The notes: generated by a model from the sequence alone, not told the origin. A stretch of DNA of 55,442 nt from Cytophagales bacterium CG12_big_fil_rev_8_21_14_0_65_40_12 (GCA_002786855.1 PCUU01000095.1:1-55442); one strand, 5' to 3'; positions 16,518 through 24,649 are shown, numbered from the stretch's first letter. Numbers and translations: made by a program.

Positions 16518-16880
16518 ATGGAAGAAAGACAATGCTTAGAATGTGGTGACGCTATGTATGGTCGGGTGGATAAAAAATTCTGCTCAGATCAGTGCCGAAA
16601 CACATTCAACAACCGACAAAATAGTGACTCGAATAACTATGTGCGAAACGTCCATAATATTCTGAGGAAAAACCGAAGAATTTTAGAAGAACTCAATCCT
16701 GTAGACAAGTCCAAAACCACAAAATTAAAGATGACAGAAAAGGGCTTCGACTTTAATTATCACACTTCTACTTACACCACCAAAGCCGGTGCTACTTATT
16801 ACTTCTGCTACGAATATGGCTACCTGCCCTTAGAGAACGACTATATGGCCCTGGTAAAAAAGAAGGAGTATACGGAGTAG
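16518..16880 (+). CDS. Small zinc-ribbon protein of unknown function
   Basis: 120 residues. The N terminus has CLECGDAMYGRVDKKFCSDQC, two cysteine pairs (CxxC and CxxxC, separated by 13 residues), typical of a treble-clef zinc ribbon as in DUF2116-like proteins. A helix NVHNILRKNRRILEEL and a beta-rich C-terminal part (YTTKAGATYYFCYEYGYLPL) follow. I know this as a recurrent Bacteroidota protein but not its function. DNA or RNA binding is plausible. Confidence 0.7.
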   Translation: MEERQCLECGDAMYGRVDKKFCSDQCRNTFNNRQNSDSNNYVRNVHNILRKNRRILEELNPVDKSKTTKLKMTEKGFDFNYHTSTYTTKAGATYYFCYEYGYLPLENDYMALVKKKEYTE

Positions 16881-17228
16881 GGATTTTATATTTAATAAAT
16901 ATTTGAACTTTATCTAACCGCTAGTTCCTTCGCTCTGCTCAGGATGAAAAGCAGAGTGCATATGATAAGCTTAATTCGATTATATGTAATAATCTCATAA
17001 TTGACTACAATGACCGTTTTCTTTCCCTGAGGCACGAAGGGTCTAAACTGAGCATATTTAGCGCCTTCCTCCGAAGCATCGGAGTCAGGATGAAAAGAGG
17101 GTTGAAGAGGGTTGATCAATTAATTTTGAGAGGCCATGAAAACTAGTCACACGGCTTCGTTACAAAAAGAAATTCAATTCGATTCAAAAACTTGTCGGCA
17201 TTAGCTCAAAGAGAGTAGTCAAAAATAT
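16881..17228. repeat. Gene-free spacer with intergenic repeat fragments
   Basis: No gene is supported over about 350 bases. The spacer holds two copies of TCAGGATGAAAAG (16939-16951 and 17085-17097), each next to a short hairpin (CTCTGC/GCAGAG at 16933-16938 and 16951-16956; CTCCGA/TCGGAG at 17069-17074 and 17079-17084) and a CCTTC-containing stretch. Just after the second copy AGAGGGTTGA is tandemly duplicated (17096-17105, 17106-17115). These look like decayed copies of a dispersed intergenic repeat. An open frame of 69 codons on the minus strand here lies wholly in this repeat material and is not called. Confidence 0.5.
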
Positions 17229-17236
17229 TAGCTTTG
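17229..17236 (+). promoter_or_regulatory. TAnnTTTG -7 element for the fsa-ftsE operon
   Basis: TAGCTTTG lies 34 bases upstream of the fsa ATG at 17271. No -33 TTG at normal spacing. Confidence 0.45.
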
Positions 17237-17270
17237 TAACACATTGTTAACCAATCTAAAATAGATCAAA

Positions 17271-17927
17271 ATGAAATTCTTTATCGATACCGCAAATCTT
17301 GATGAAATCAGAGAAGCCTATGATTTAGGCGTATTAGATGGCGTGACTACCAACCCATCGTTAATGGCAAAAGAGGGTATTTCTGGACATGACAAAGTAA
17401 TGGCGCATTACAAAGCCATTTGTGATATCGTGGATGATAATGTGAGTGCTGAAGTAATTGCAACAGACTTCGAAGGCATGATGAAAGAAGGTCGTGAATT
17501 GGCCAAAATCGATGATAAGATCGTGGTAAAAATCCCGATGATCAAAGATGGTGTTAAAGCGATCAAAGCATTTACAGAAGAGGGCATCAGAACGAATTGC
17601 ACTTTAGTGTTTTCAGCGGGTCAAGCTTTATTGGCCGCCAAAGCTGGCTCGTCTTACGTTTCTCCTTTCATCGGAAGGCTAGACGATATCGGTGCTGACG
17701 GCTTAGAGTTGATCGAGCAAATCGTTCAGATTTACGACAATTATGGCTTTGCTACCGAAGTATTAGCGGCTTCGGTTCGCCATACTACGCACTTATTGCA
17801 GTGTGCAGAAATCGGTGCCGATGTGGTGACTTGCCCATTGAAAGTAATTACTGGTTTATTGAAGCACCCACTGACTGATGCAGGCCTTGCGCAATTTTTG
17901 GCTGATCATGCAAAAGCAAATGGATAA
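17271..17927 (+). CDS. fsa: Fructose-6-phosphate aldolase / small transaldolase (TalC type)
   Basis: 218 residues, the short class I aldolase family. [37 protein letters not shown] with the Schiff-base Lys at residue 87, [29 protein letters not shown], and [15 protein letters not shown] are all present. In most bacteria with this short form the enzyme acts as transaldolase in the pentose phosphate pathway; aldolase activity is the other possibility. Its end overlaps the start of the next small gene by eight bases, and ftsE follows in the same operon. Confidence 0.93.
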   Translation: MKFFIDTANLDEIREAYDLGVLDGVTTNPSLMAKEGISGHDKVMAHYKAICDIVDDNVSAEVIATDFEGMMKEGRELAKIDDKIVVKIPMIKDGVKAIKAFTEEGIRTNCTLVFSAGQALLAAKAGSSYVSPFIGRLDDIGADGLELIEQIVQIYDNYGFATEVLAASVRHTTHLLQCAEIGADVVTCPLKVITGLLKHPLTDAGLAQFLADHAKANG

Positions 17928-18183
17928 AACATTAATTCCTGCTTCGGGTTATTCAAATGATCTGAAGCAGGATAATAATATGTACATCATAAAAGTGAAG
18001 GGGAAGGCCAAAATCCCTGATTATATTCAGCTGCGCGATGAAAATTTTGTGCTGATTGCATATTTCAGGGCCGACCGACCGTTAAAAAAATTAGAAAAGT
18101 TTGGCTTAGAAGGCAAAGAACTTGAATTAGAAGCACTGATCAACGAATTGCCCTTCGGCAAACTTCAAAAATTGGAATTATAA
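17920..18183 (+). CDS. Small conserved protein between fsa and ftsE, unknown function
   Basis: 87 residues from ATG 17920. An alternative start at 17980 (MYIIKVKGK) has an AGCAGGA stretch nearby and would remove a poorly structured N terminus. The body [24 protein letters not shown] plus [18 protein letters not shown] looks like a small alpha/beta fold. It is cotranscribed with fsa and ftsE (gap to ftsE two bases). I cannot name it. Confidence 0.65.
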   Translation: MDKTLIPASGYSNDLKQDNNMYIIKVKGKAKIPDYIQLRDENFVLIAYFRADRPLKKLEKFGLEGKELELEALINELPFGKLQKLEL

Positions 18184-18185
18184 TT

Positions 18186-18896
18186 ATGCCTTTTTCAGGA
18201 GAGCCTATTGTTCGCATCGATGATGCCACCATTTTTCAGGACGATAAAACCGTTTTAAATAACATTACCCTTTCGATCAATAAAGGTGAATTGGTGTATT
18301 TGGTGGGTCGCACGGGTAGCGGAAAAAGCTCTCTTCTCAAAACCCTATATGGTGATTTACCTTTGAGGTTGGGCAAAATTCAAATTGCGGGCTTCAATGT
18401 TCAATCCATGAAACGCAAAGATGTACCACTATTAAGAAGAAAGTTAGGCGTTATTTTTCAAGACTTTCAGCTTTTTCCAGATCGATCGGTAGCTGAAAAT
18501 ATCTTCTTTGTAATGAAGGCCACTGGCTGGACGAACAAAGCAAAAATGAAGAGTAAATTGGCGGAAGTACTAATGAAGGTGGGTTTGGGAGTTGTTGCCA
18601 ATAAAATGCCACATCAGCTTTCTGGTGGTGAGCAACAGCGTGTGGTTATTGCCAGGGCATTGATCAACGATCCTGTGTTACTAATTGCTGATGAACCAAC
18701 CGGAAACCTCGACCCTGAAGTTTCAGATGGTATTTTCCAAACTTTTATGGAAATCAATAAAGGGGGAACTTCCATAATCATGGCCACCCACGATTATAAT
18801 CTGATTAAGAACTACCCCAAACGAGTACTGAAATGCGAAAAGGGAGCTATTCTAGATTCGAATGTGGTGGAATTAAGTCTTTTTAAAGTGAGCTAG
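18186..18896 (+). CDS. ftsE: Cell division ATP-binding protein FtsE
   Basis: 236 residues, a single ABC ATPase domain: Walker A GRTGSGKSSL (41-50), Q-loop region GVIFQDFQLFPDRS, signature LSGGEQQRVVIARAL, Walker B LLIADEPTGNLDPE, and the switch His in ATHDYNLI. FtsE works with the membrane protein FtsX to control cell wall hydrolases at division. No ftsX is in the window. Its end overlaps the convergent anti-sigma gene by 14 bases. Confidence 0.9.
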   Translation: MPFSGEPIVRIDDATIFQDDKTVLNNITLSINKGELVYLVGRTGSGKSSLLKTLYGDLPLRLGKIQIAGFNVQSMKRKDVPLLRRKLGVIFQDFQLFPDRSVAENIFFVMKATGWTNKAKMKSKLAEVLMKVGLGVVANKMPHQLSGGEQQRVVIARALINDPVLLIADEPTGNLDPEVSDGIFQTFMEINKGGTSIIMATHDYNLIKNYPKRVLKCEKGAILDSNVVELSLFKVS

Positions 18897-19428
18897 TTCC
18901 AGAAGCTGAATCCGTTGCTTTGGGATCTTTCAACTGTTCTAAAATATCCAATTGCTTGTTGATCAAATGGAGTTTTTGTCTTAGCAAATGCACCAGCGCA
19001 CTTTTCACTTGTGGTGTTTCTTGGCCATCTTCAAAAGTAACCTTCAACTCACTGTATAAATCATCCAAAGACTGGATATCAGCTTCTAAATAGCTAAAGT
19101 ACTCTTTATCAGAAATTTGCTCCGACAATTCCATCTTCTTTTCTGTAATCATCGAAGTATAGAAAGTCTCTAATTGCTCAAACTCTTGAAGTGTGGAAAG
19201 TTCTTCTACCTTAGGTTGGCCAGTCGAAAACTTATCTGCCGTCAAATAGACCACAGCAATAAGTAATACAGCAACGGCCACACGCCAATACCAAACCGAT
19301 GAATTGATTGTTTTGGCTTTATTGTGATCAAGCGCCTGATCAATCTTATTCCATACCCTAATATCAGGCTCAGCAGTATCGAAAGCTGCTTTATTGTCCT
19401 TGATAAAATCCTCTAACTTATCCTGCAT
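18883..19428 (-). CDS. Putative anti-sigma factor (membrane protein)
   Basis: 181 residues. The N-terminal 45 residues are polar and cytosolic, then one TM helix (about 46-64, WYWRVAVAVLLIAVVYL), then a long coiled-coil-like extracytoplasmic part (EQLETFYTSMITEKKMELSEQI). It starts 11 bases inside the ECF sigma gene, which is the usual arrangement for a cognate anti-sigma factor. There is no zinc-binding HxxxCxxC, so it would not be the classic ZAS type. Function is inferred from context. Confidence 0.7.
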   Translation of the reverse strand: MQDKLEDFIKDNKAAFDTAEPDIRVWNKIDQALDHNKAKTINSSVWYWRVAVAVLLIAVVYLTADKFSTGQPKVEELSTLQEFEQLETFYTSMITEKKMELSEQISDKEYFSYLEADIQSLDDLYSELKVTFEDGQETPQVKSALVHLLRQKLHLINKQLDILEQLKDPKATDSASGTSSL

Positions 19429-19978
19429 TTTGGAATTGCTGTTTTAAAATCTCTTTTAACTTTTTCTTCGATCTATTGAATTGTGATTTTGAGGTGGATT
19501 CTGTGATTTCAAGAATCTCAGCAATCTCCTTGTGGTCATAACCTTCGATCAAATATAATGTAAGCACTAAGCGATAGCCTTCTGGCAAAAGCTCAATAGC
19601 ACTTTTCACTTGTCTAACATCGTAATCAAAATCTTGTTCCTCATCCTCCTCATAGCGATTATCAAAATCAGCGTAATCATCTACTTGCTGAAACTCGATT
19701 CTTCTCTTTTTCACCACATTAATGGCATTATTGAGGGTAATTCGCTTTAACCAACTGCCAAAAGCGGCTGTGCCTTTATAGCTATGGATGTGATTAAACG
19801 CACTTACGAAACTCTCTTGAAGAACGTCTTCTGCCTCCATTTCATTATTGGTAACGCGAAGACAAACATTGTACATGGCCTTAGAATAAAGCTTATACAA
19901 TTGATATTGAGCTTGTCTATCGCCCAATAAACATCCATCGATAACTTCCTGATGAAGATTTTGATACTTCGGTTCCAA
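19418..19978 (-). CDS. RNA polymerase ECF sigma factor
   Basis: 186 residues. Region 2 is seen in QYQLYKLYSKAMYNVCLRV and ENVLQESF-like AEDVLQESFVSAFNHIHSY. Region 4 is seen in LPEGYRLVLTLYLIEGYDHKEIAEILEI with a helix-turn-helix. The start codon is TTG at 19978; no ATG is available before region 2 is cut. It overlaps the anti-sigma gene by 11 bases. Regulon unknown. Confidence 0.9.
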   Translation of the reverse strand: MEPKYQNLHQEVIDGCLLGDRQAQYQLYKLYSKAMYNVCLRVTNNEMEAEDVLQESFVSAFNHIHSYKGTAAFGSWLKRITLNNAINVVKKRRIEFQQVDDYADFDNRYEEDEEQDFDYDVRQVKSAIELLPEGYRLVLTLYLIEGYDHKEIAEILEITESTSKSQFNRSKKKLKEILKQQFQNAG

Positions 19979-20097
19979 ATTCGTAATCTCTGCGCTAAAG
20001 ACAGCCCTTCCCGCTAAGGGTTGCTCAGGAAAGATAAAAATTTAAAAAAGACTTTCAGACCGAGTGGCGATAAGATTTAAACTCATCAAGGTTTATA

Positions 20098-20137
20098 AAA
20101 CAAAAAACGGTATGCTGTCAATAAACATGCATACCGT
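20098..20137 (-). terminator. Terminator of the arsenosugar operon
   Basis: A perfect 9-bp stem (ACGGTATGC at 20107-20115, GCATACCGT at 20129-20137), with a TTTTTTGTTTT tail on the minus strand, lies 34 bases past the arsM stop. Confidence 0.85.
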
Positions 20138-20170
20138 CAAAATTTTGATGGTTTGAATTAATAATATGGA

Positions 20171-21142
20171 TTAGCAGCACCCTCCGCCATCATAAAAATA
20201 GGTAGAAGGCGAAACCCAAATATTCGAATCCTTCAAAGCCTCTAAATTCCCAGCAGTTTTATCGCAAACCGACAATGGTTGATTCTGTAATAAAACATGT
20301 CCACCGTGGTCATCAAAATGAGTTTCATTGCCATAGTAAATAGCAGTTCTCCCTGTAAATACACATGGCCCATCGGCTGGCATTGGATCTTTGATGGCAC
20401 AAACTTCTACGCTTTCAATATAGATCGCTTCTTGCACGTCATACTGATTGGAATGTAGTATCCTATAAGGTCGCTTCGCTCTGATTTCTACGGTTCCAAA
20501 TCCCACATCAGTGATCATTTTGATATAGTCTTTTAAGGGTAGAGAACCACTTAGGCAAAGTCCACGCAAGCGATCATCGTTCTTTAAATGCTCGGGCATG
20601 GCTTGTTCAGCTATTGGATCCGACAAGACCAGTCGTCCATATGGTTTCAACACCCTGTACATTTCTTGAAGTGCCTTTTTCAAGTCTTCTTCATGAAAAA
20701 TATTGAAAAGACAGTTTTGAGCAGCGACATCAATTGAGGCATCTTCGATTGGTAAATTCAATGCATCGCCTTGACGAACATCAATGAATGAAGCGTCAAA
20801 CCAATCATTTTGGGCCTCCGCCTCTTTCATATTTCGTTTACAAGCATCAATCATTTCGTCCACAACGTCCACTCCAATCACACCTCCTTTTTGTCGACTA
20901 AAATAGGAGAATTGAAGTAGCTCCATTCCTCCGCCAACTCCTACATAAAGAATTTTAGGAGAATTAACTAAATCCCTTGGATGGACAGTACTGCCACAAC
21001 CATAGTTCATTTCGAGCATGATTTTAGGAATGGAAAGACCAGGGAAAGACCAAACCGGTGTTGTCGTACAGCACAACCCCACATCTGGTGTTTCTGCTGC
21101 TGCCTTGTAAATATCTTTTGTAGTTTCTAAGTAATTATTCAT
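20171..21142 (-). CDS. arsM: Arsenosugar biosynthesis arsenite methyltransferase ArsM
   Basis: 323 residues from ATG 21142, seven bases after the arsS stop; the GTG at 21172 would overlap arsS and adds atypical residues. It is a SAM-dependent methyltransferase that methylates trivalent arsenic. The SAM motif is ILYVGVGGGMELLQFS, followed by GVDVVDEMIDACKRNM and a later RVLKPYGRLVLSD. Cys pairs flank the domain: LCCTTTP near residue 24 and the C-terminal GGGCC. The start (MNNYLETTKDIYK) and MNYGCGSTVHPRDL match the ArsM subgroup found next to arsS. It is the last gene of the arsenosugar set. Confidence 0.88.
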   Translation of the reverse strand: MNNYLETTKDIYKAAAETPDVGLCCTTTPVWSFPGLSIPKIMLEMNYGCGSTVHPRDLVNSPKILYVGVGGGMELLQFSYFSRQKGGVIGVDVVDEMIDACKRNMKEAEAQNDWFDASFIDVRQGDALNLPIEDASIDVAAQNCLFNIFHEEDLKKALQEMYRVLKPYGRLVLSDPIAEQAMPEHLKNDDRLRGLCLSGSLPLKDYIKMITDVGFGTVEIRAKRPYRILHSNQYDVQEAIYIESVEVCAIKDPMPADGPCVFTGRTAIYYGNETHFDDHGGHVLLQNQPLSVCDKTAGNLEALKDSNIWVSPSTYFYDGGGCC

Positions 21143-21149
21143 GTGAAAA

Positions 21150-22202
21150 TCAATTTGTTGTAGTTCCTCCACAGCTCGATCCTGCTCCTGCAGTACAACC
21201 GAAACAATGCTGGTTAATCTTAATTTCTCTTGCCATTAGTTTATCTAGGTTGAAATCCTTGATATGATCAGGAACTCCATTGTCCAACTTCATCTCAAGC
21301 ATTTGATTAAAATCGCAATCATATAAGTAGCCATCCCAACCTATGGAGACCATAGAACGACACATGACCCCTCCTACTGCTGCTGGATTGAATGCATTCA
21401 CCAGTTCGTTCATGTAGTCCTCGTAATTTCCGCTATTCACTAAGTAGTCTAAGAATCGGCTTACAGGCAAATTTGTTATGGCATACAAATCGTTGAATAC
21501 GATATCGAAATTGTTTTTCAGTTTTCGTTCGAACTCATGATGCAAAACTTCTTGGTCATCTGGCAAAAAAGCACCAGAAGGATTATAGACTAAGTCCAGC
21601 TTCAAACCTGTTCCTTCTTTTCCATAACCGATTTCGTTGAGCATTTGTAATGCTTTGATAGACTTTCCAAATACGCCATCTCCACGTTGTGCATCCGTTC
21701 TACTGGCCGTAAAAGAAGGAAGAGAAGACACCACATTCACTTTATGTTTTTTGAAAAACTCAGGTAAGTCGTGGTATTTTGGGTTGGCTAGAATAATGGT
21801 GAGGTTACAACGCACAATGATGTGCTTACCCATTTTAGAAATCTCCTCCACAAACCAGCGAAAATCAGGATTCATTTCAGGCGCACCTCCCGTTAAGTCC
21901 ACAGTGGTAGCATTAGAAATCTTGAGCGCATCTAGGCATTGCTGCATGGTTTCGCGCGTCATAATTTCCTTACGGTCTGGCCCAGCATCAACATGGCAAT
22001 GCTTACATACCTGATTGCACATTTTACCTACATTGATTTGGAAGGTGTCCACCGAAATGGGTTTTAGTGGCATCATCCCGATTGGTTCAATCATCTCTTC
22101 GAACGATTGAATTCCAATGGCATCGTAATCACTTAATATTTTGATCTGTCTATCTGCTATGGACAGCGCGTGTTCTTGCCTTTTTAATGTCTTTAAAGTC
22201 AT
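21150..22202 (-). CDS. arsS: Arsenosugar biosynthesis radical SAM protein ArsS
   Basis: 350 residues. The radical SAM cluster motif CxxxCxxC is CNQVCKHC at residues 62-69, followed by the SAM-binding GGAPEMNP. The C-terminal domain (DUF3641-like) carries more Cys: GVMCRSMVSIGWDG, YDCDFN, and HCFGCTAGAGSSCGG. ArsS is proposed to attach the 5'-deoxyadenosyl group of SAM to dimethylated arsenic, the committed step of arsenosugar formation. It is four bases from the AhpD-like gene upstream and seven from arsM downstream. Confidence 0.93.
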   Translation of the reverse strand: MTLKTLKRQEHALSIADRQIKILSDYDAIGIQSFEEMIEPIGMMPLKPISVDTFQINVGKMCNQVCKHCHVDAGPDRKEIMTRETMQQCLDALKISNATTVDLTGGAPEMNPDFRWFVEEISKMGKHIIVRCNLTIILANPKYHDLPEFFKKHKVNVVSSLPSFTASRTDAQRGDGVFGKSIKALQMLNEIGYGKEGTGLKLDLVYNPSGAFLPDDQEVLHHEFERKLKNNFDIVFNDLYAITNLPVSRFLDYLVNSGNYEDYMNELVNAFNPAAVGGVMCRSMVSIGWDGYLYDCDFNQMLEMKLDNGVPDHIKDFNLDKLMAREIKINQHCFGCTAGAGSSCGGTTTN

Positions 22203-22205
22203 AGG

Positions 22206-22541
22206 CTACATTAATTTTTCCTTCAGTTGATTCATCATTTGAACCCCATGAACTAATACAGAACCCCCTTTAATGGCTGCGGCAACATGTACTGCCTCCA
22301 TCATTTGTTCTTCATCAACTCCTTTTTTCAAACAAGTGTCTGTGTAAGCATCTATACAATAAGGACACTGTACTGCATGTGAAACCGCTAAGGCAATCAA
22401 TGATTTCTCTCTCTCTGTTAAGGCTCCTTCTTTAAAAACGCTTCCGTACCAATCAAAGAATTTATCACCCATTTCAGGTTGTAGTTCGGTGATTTTGGGA
22501 AATTTCTTTAGGTCGTTTGGGTCATAGTATGTTTTAGGCAT
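22206..22541 (-). CDS. Arsenosugar-associated AhpD/carboxymuconolactone decarboxylase-like protein
   Basis: 111 residues, an all-helical AhpD-like domain. The redox motif is CPYCIDAY: the CxxC of AhpD is kept (Cys 59 and 62), but the following His of CxxCxxxH is Tyr 66. Members beside arsS are called peroxidase-like. A role in reducing arsenic intermediates or protecting the pathway is inferred. It starts the tight three-gene run with arsS and arsM. Confidence 0.85.
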   Translation of the reverse strand: MPKTYYDPNDLKKFPKITELQPEMGDKFFDWYGSVFKEGALTEREKSLIALAVSHAVQCPYCIDAYTDTCLKKGVDEEQMMEAVHVAAAIKGGSVLVHGVQMMNQLKEKLM

Positions 22542-22569
22542 CGATTTGATATTTAAGGGTTCAAACTCC

Positions 22570-22637
22570 GCTCATTCTTCGAAACTTGAAATGCTTCTTG
22601 CCAATAGACAAGGAAATATTTCCATTTCAGAATGAGC
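22570..22637 (-). promoter_or_regulatory. Nested inverted repeats before the arsenosugar operon
   Basis: Upstream of the AhpD-like gene a 9-bp outer arm pair (GCTCATTCT at 22570-22578, AGAATGAGC at 22629-22637) encloses an inner pair (GAAATG at 22588-22593, CATTTC at 22623-22628) and a perfect 12-bp palindrome, GGAAATATTTCC (22612-22623). It could be an operator (for example for an ArsR-type repressor), a folded leader, or a terminator of the glycosyltransferase gene lacking a T-run. Confidence 0.4.
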
Positions 22638-22687
22638 TTTTAAATTTTAGATTTCAATTCGACAAAGAGCTTTGCCGACAATGGTAT

Positions 22688-23380
22688 TCACAAAATTGAT
22701 AAGATTGGCGGGCCTCTCAACTCAAATTGCTTGAACCATTGAGTTTTGGGTATAAGAAAATTGAAATGGACTAGGAAATTATAAACCCTGAAAATTGAGC
22801 TTAAAATGTACTTGAATGCCTTGGTTAGATGAGAAGACGTACTCCAGATAATCCTTTCAAAGTCAGAAGCTAAGTTTAAATCGATAACAGTTTTTGAAAG
22901 CTCTTCAGGTGCAAGAATCAGCTTTAGCTGATCATAGACTAATGAAGTATTCCAGTTCACTTTCAACACATCATTCTTGCAAAAGCTCTGCTTCGAAAAA
23001 CCTATCAAGTATGCCCCACCGCGGCTATCTTTACCCAATACATTCTTCCCCTGTTCTAGTCTGTTTTTCGCCCAAATTAAATCCTCAGACGTTAACTCAG
23101 GAGCATCGTTTCCGACAACAATTACATTATTAAAGCCTTCTGAAAACAAATTTCGTAACCCGTTAACAAGCCTCTCTCCAAATGATGCCCCAATCTGTTC
23201 ATCAGAAAAAAGGGATTTAGAATAGATCCCGCTGCGTCTTATGGTGTCTGTAGTCCTTCGAACCAGTAATTGATAGAGATTAGAAAACTCCTTGACCTTT
23301 AGCCCTGCATTTTTAGCCAAGAACTCCTCTTTAAGGCTCCGTGAAAAAAAAAGTATAGCTGTTTCCTTTGCTGAGGTCAT
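22688..23380 (-). CDS. TIGR04282/DUF2064-family glycosyltransferase, arsenosugar-associated
   Basis: 230 residues. ETAILFFSRSLKEE at the start and VIVVGNDAPELTSEDL in the middle are the DUF2064 signature (a GT-A-like fold with G-x-D-x-P-x-L). The family commonly travels with arsM and arsS in Bacteroidota and cyanobacteria and may add the sugar-side group. The last 35 residues (after ILSSIFRVYNFL) extend past the domain and are hydrophobic in part. It lies upstream of the AhpD-like gene, same strand, with a 146-base spacer that contains inverted repeats, so it may be separately controlled. Confidence 0.75.
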   Translation of the reverse strand: MTSAKETAILFFSRSLKEEFLAKNAGLKVKEFSNLYQLLVRRTTDTIRRSGIYSKSLFSDEQIGASFGERLVNGLRNLFSEGFNNVIVVGNDAPELTSEDLIWAKNRLEQGKNVLGKDSRGGAYLIGFSKQSFCKNDVLKVNWNTSLVYDQLKLILAPEELSKTVIDLNLASDFERIIWSTSSHLTKAFKYILSSIFRVYNFLVHFNFLIPKTQWFKQFELRGPPILSIL

Positions 23381-23549
23381 TTTAGCTTTGTCTGTTCTGA
23401 TTAACTCTTAAGTAGTAGAAAAGATTTCCAAGAATCCGATTACTAGCTTAATGCTGTCAGTTGAATTACTTATTCCAAATTAATTTGATGTATAGCGTTA
23501 ATAAATACGGAGAAACTTATCCATTTGGATTTATAAAGATAAATCAAAA

Positions 23550-24083
23550 CTAGTCAGTAGCTAAGACAGCATAAGAAAAAGCATCTGACCAACCGGATTT
23601 AAGCGGTAATACTTGTCGCTTTACACCTTCTAATGTCATCCCGGCCTTTTCAATAACTTTAGCCGATCCCACATTGTTCACGGCACAACCTGCCTCAATT
23701 CTATGGAGTTTCAACTCCTGAAATCCAAATTGTAAAATCAAGCTCAAAGCTTCAGTGGCAAAACCCTTACCCCAATAAGCACTATCCAGTTTATACCAAA
23801 CTTCTGCCTTATTGTATTTAGTATTACTAAGCACAAGCGCAATCAAACCTACAAATTGATTCGTGCCAATTAACTCAATTGCAAAAGTGTATTGGCCAAT
23901 CAGCTTTTTAGTATGTTCTGCGATCCAAGGTTTGATCACATCTATAGTTACATCAATGCTTTCAGGGATTCCAAGTGTATTGAATTCGTCAGTCTCTGGT
24001 AAGGAATGGAGCTTATGAATAGACTCTAAGTCATTAATGACAATTAGTCTTAATTGCAGGCGATCTGTTTTGAAAAGTCTCAA
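23550..24083 (-). CDS. GNAT family N-acetyltransferase (RimJ/RimL type)
   Basis: 177 residues. It begins MRLFKTDRLQLRLI with a TTG start overlapping the upstream TGA (TTGA). The acetyl-CoA site is in YWGKGFATEALSLILQFGFQELKLHRIEAGCAVNNVGSAKVIEKAGM, the classic RimJ/RimL arrangement (R/Q-x-x-G-x-A pattern as KGFATEA). Substrate unknown; members acetylate ribosomal protein N termini, antibiotics or amino acids. Confidence 0.85.
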   Translation of the reverse strand: MRLFKTDRLQLRLIVINDLESIHKLHSLPETDEFNTLGIPESIDVTIDVIKPWIAEHTKKLIGQYTFAIELIGTNQFVGLIALVLSNTKYNKAEVWYKLDSAYWGKGFATEALSLILQFGFQELKLHRIEAGCAVNNVGSAKVIEKAGMTLEGVKRQVLPLKSGWSDAFSYAVLATD

Positions 24084-24502
24084 TTCCCGTCTTTCTTTTT
24101 AAACCTATAACGAATACCCCAGGTAGCTCTTAGCAATTCGCCTTCATCTACAATCATTCCAGCTAGCTCCATATGAAATCCGAATTGCTTGTTTTCAAAA
24201 GGATACAAGTTTAAACCTACAGGGATGATCAGCCCTTGAAAAGTATTCAGCCTAACCCCTAAACCACCATAAAACTGAAAATCCTCATCTCTTTTGATCA
24301 CCCGCGTGATCACCCCTTCCACACCAATATTTTCAAAAAAATTATCCGTTCCAAGTCGTAGTTCGGCAATGTAGTTATCCTTGATTTGATAATTGACCCC
24401 CACAAAAGGAATGTTAGTCTGATGAATGCTTACTCCTACTTGGGCTTTTGAAACCCGTACCACACCAATTAAAATAAAAAAACAGACGATTAGAGTTCTC
24501 AT
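24080..24502 (-). CDS. Small outer-membrane beta-barrel-like exported protein
   Basis: 140 residues. The signal peptide is MRTLIVCFFILIGVVRVSKA before QVG. The mature part alternates hydrophobic and polar residues: NYQIKDNYIAELRLG, FYGGLGVRLN and ATWGIRYRFKKK at the end, consistent with an eight-stranded or partial barrel. The last residue is not the aromatic usually seen. It overlaps the acetyltransferase start by four bases. Function unknown. Confidence 0.6.
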   Translation of the reverse strand: MRTLIVCFFILIGVVRVSKAQVGVSIHQTNIPFVGVNYQIKDNYIAELRLGTDNFFENIGVEGVITRVIKRDEDFQFYGGLGVRLNTFQGLIIPVGLNLYPFENKQFGFHMELAGMIVDEGELLRATWGIRYRFKKKDGN

Positions 24503-24649
24503 ATTCCTACTTTTAGAAAGATTATAAAATAACTATTCAACTTTTAAATATTAACTTTTAAATCTAAATAAAAAAGAGCCGAGACTTCAGACAACCTGAT
24601 AAACTCAAAAGAACCTAAAATGAGAAGCTATTTTAAAAGCAACTGCGGT

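Noticed and set aside
16910-17119. 69-codon minus-strand frame
   Set aside because: It lies wholly in the degenerate intergenic repeat region, has no promoter or ribosome site and no recognisable protein.
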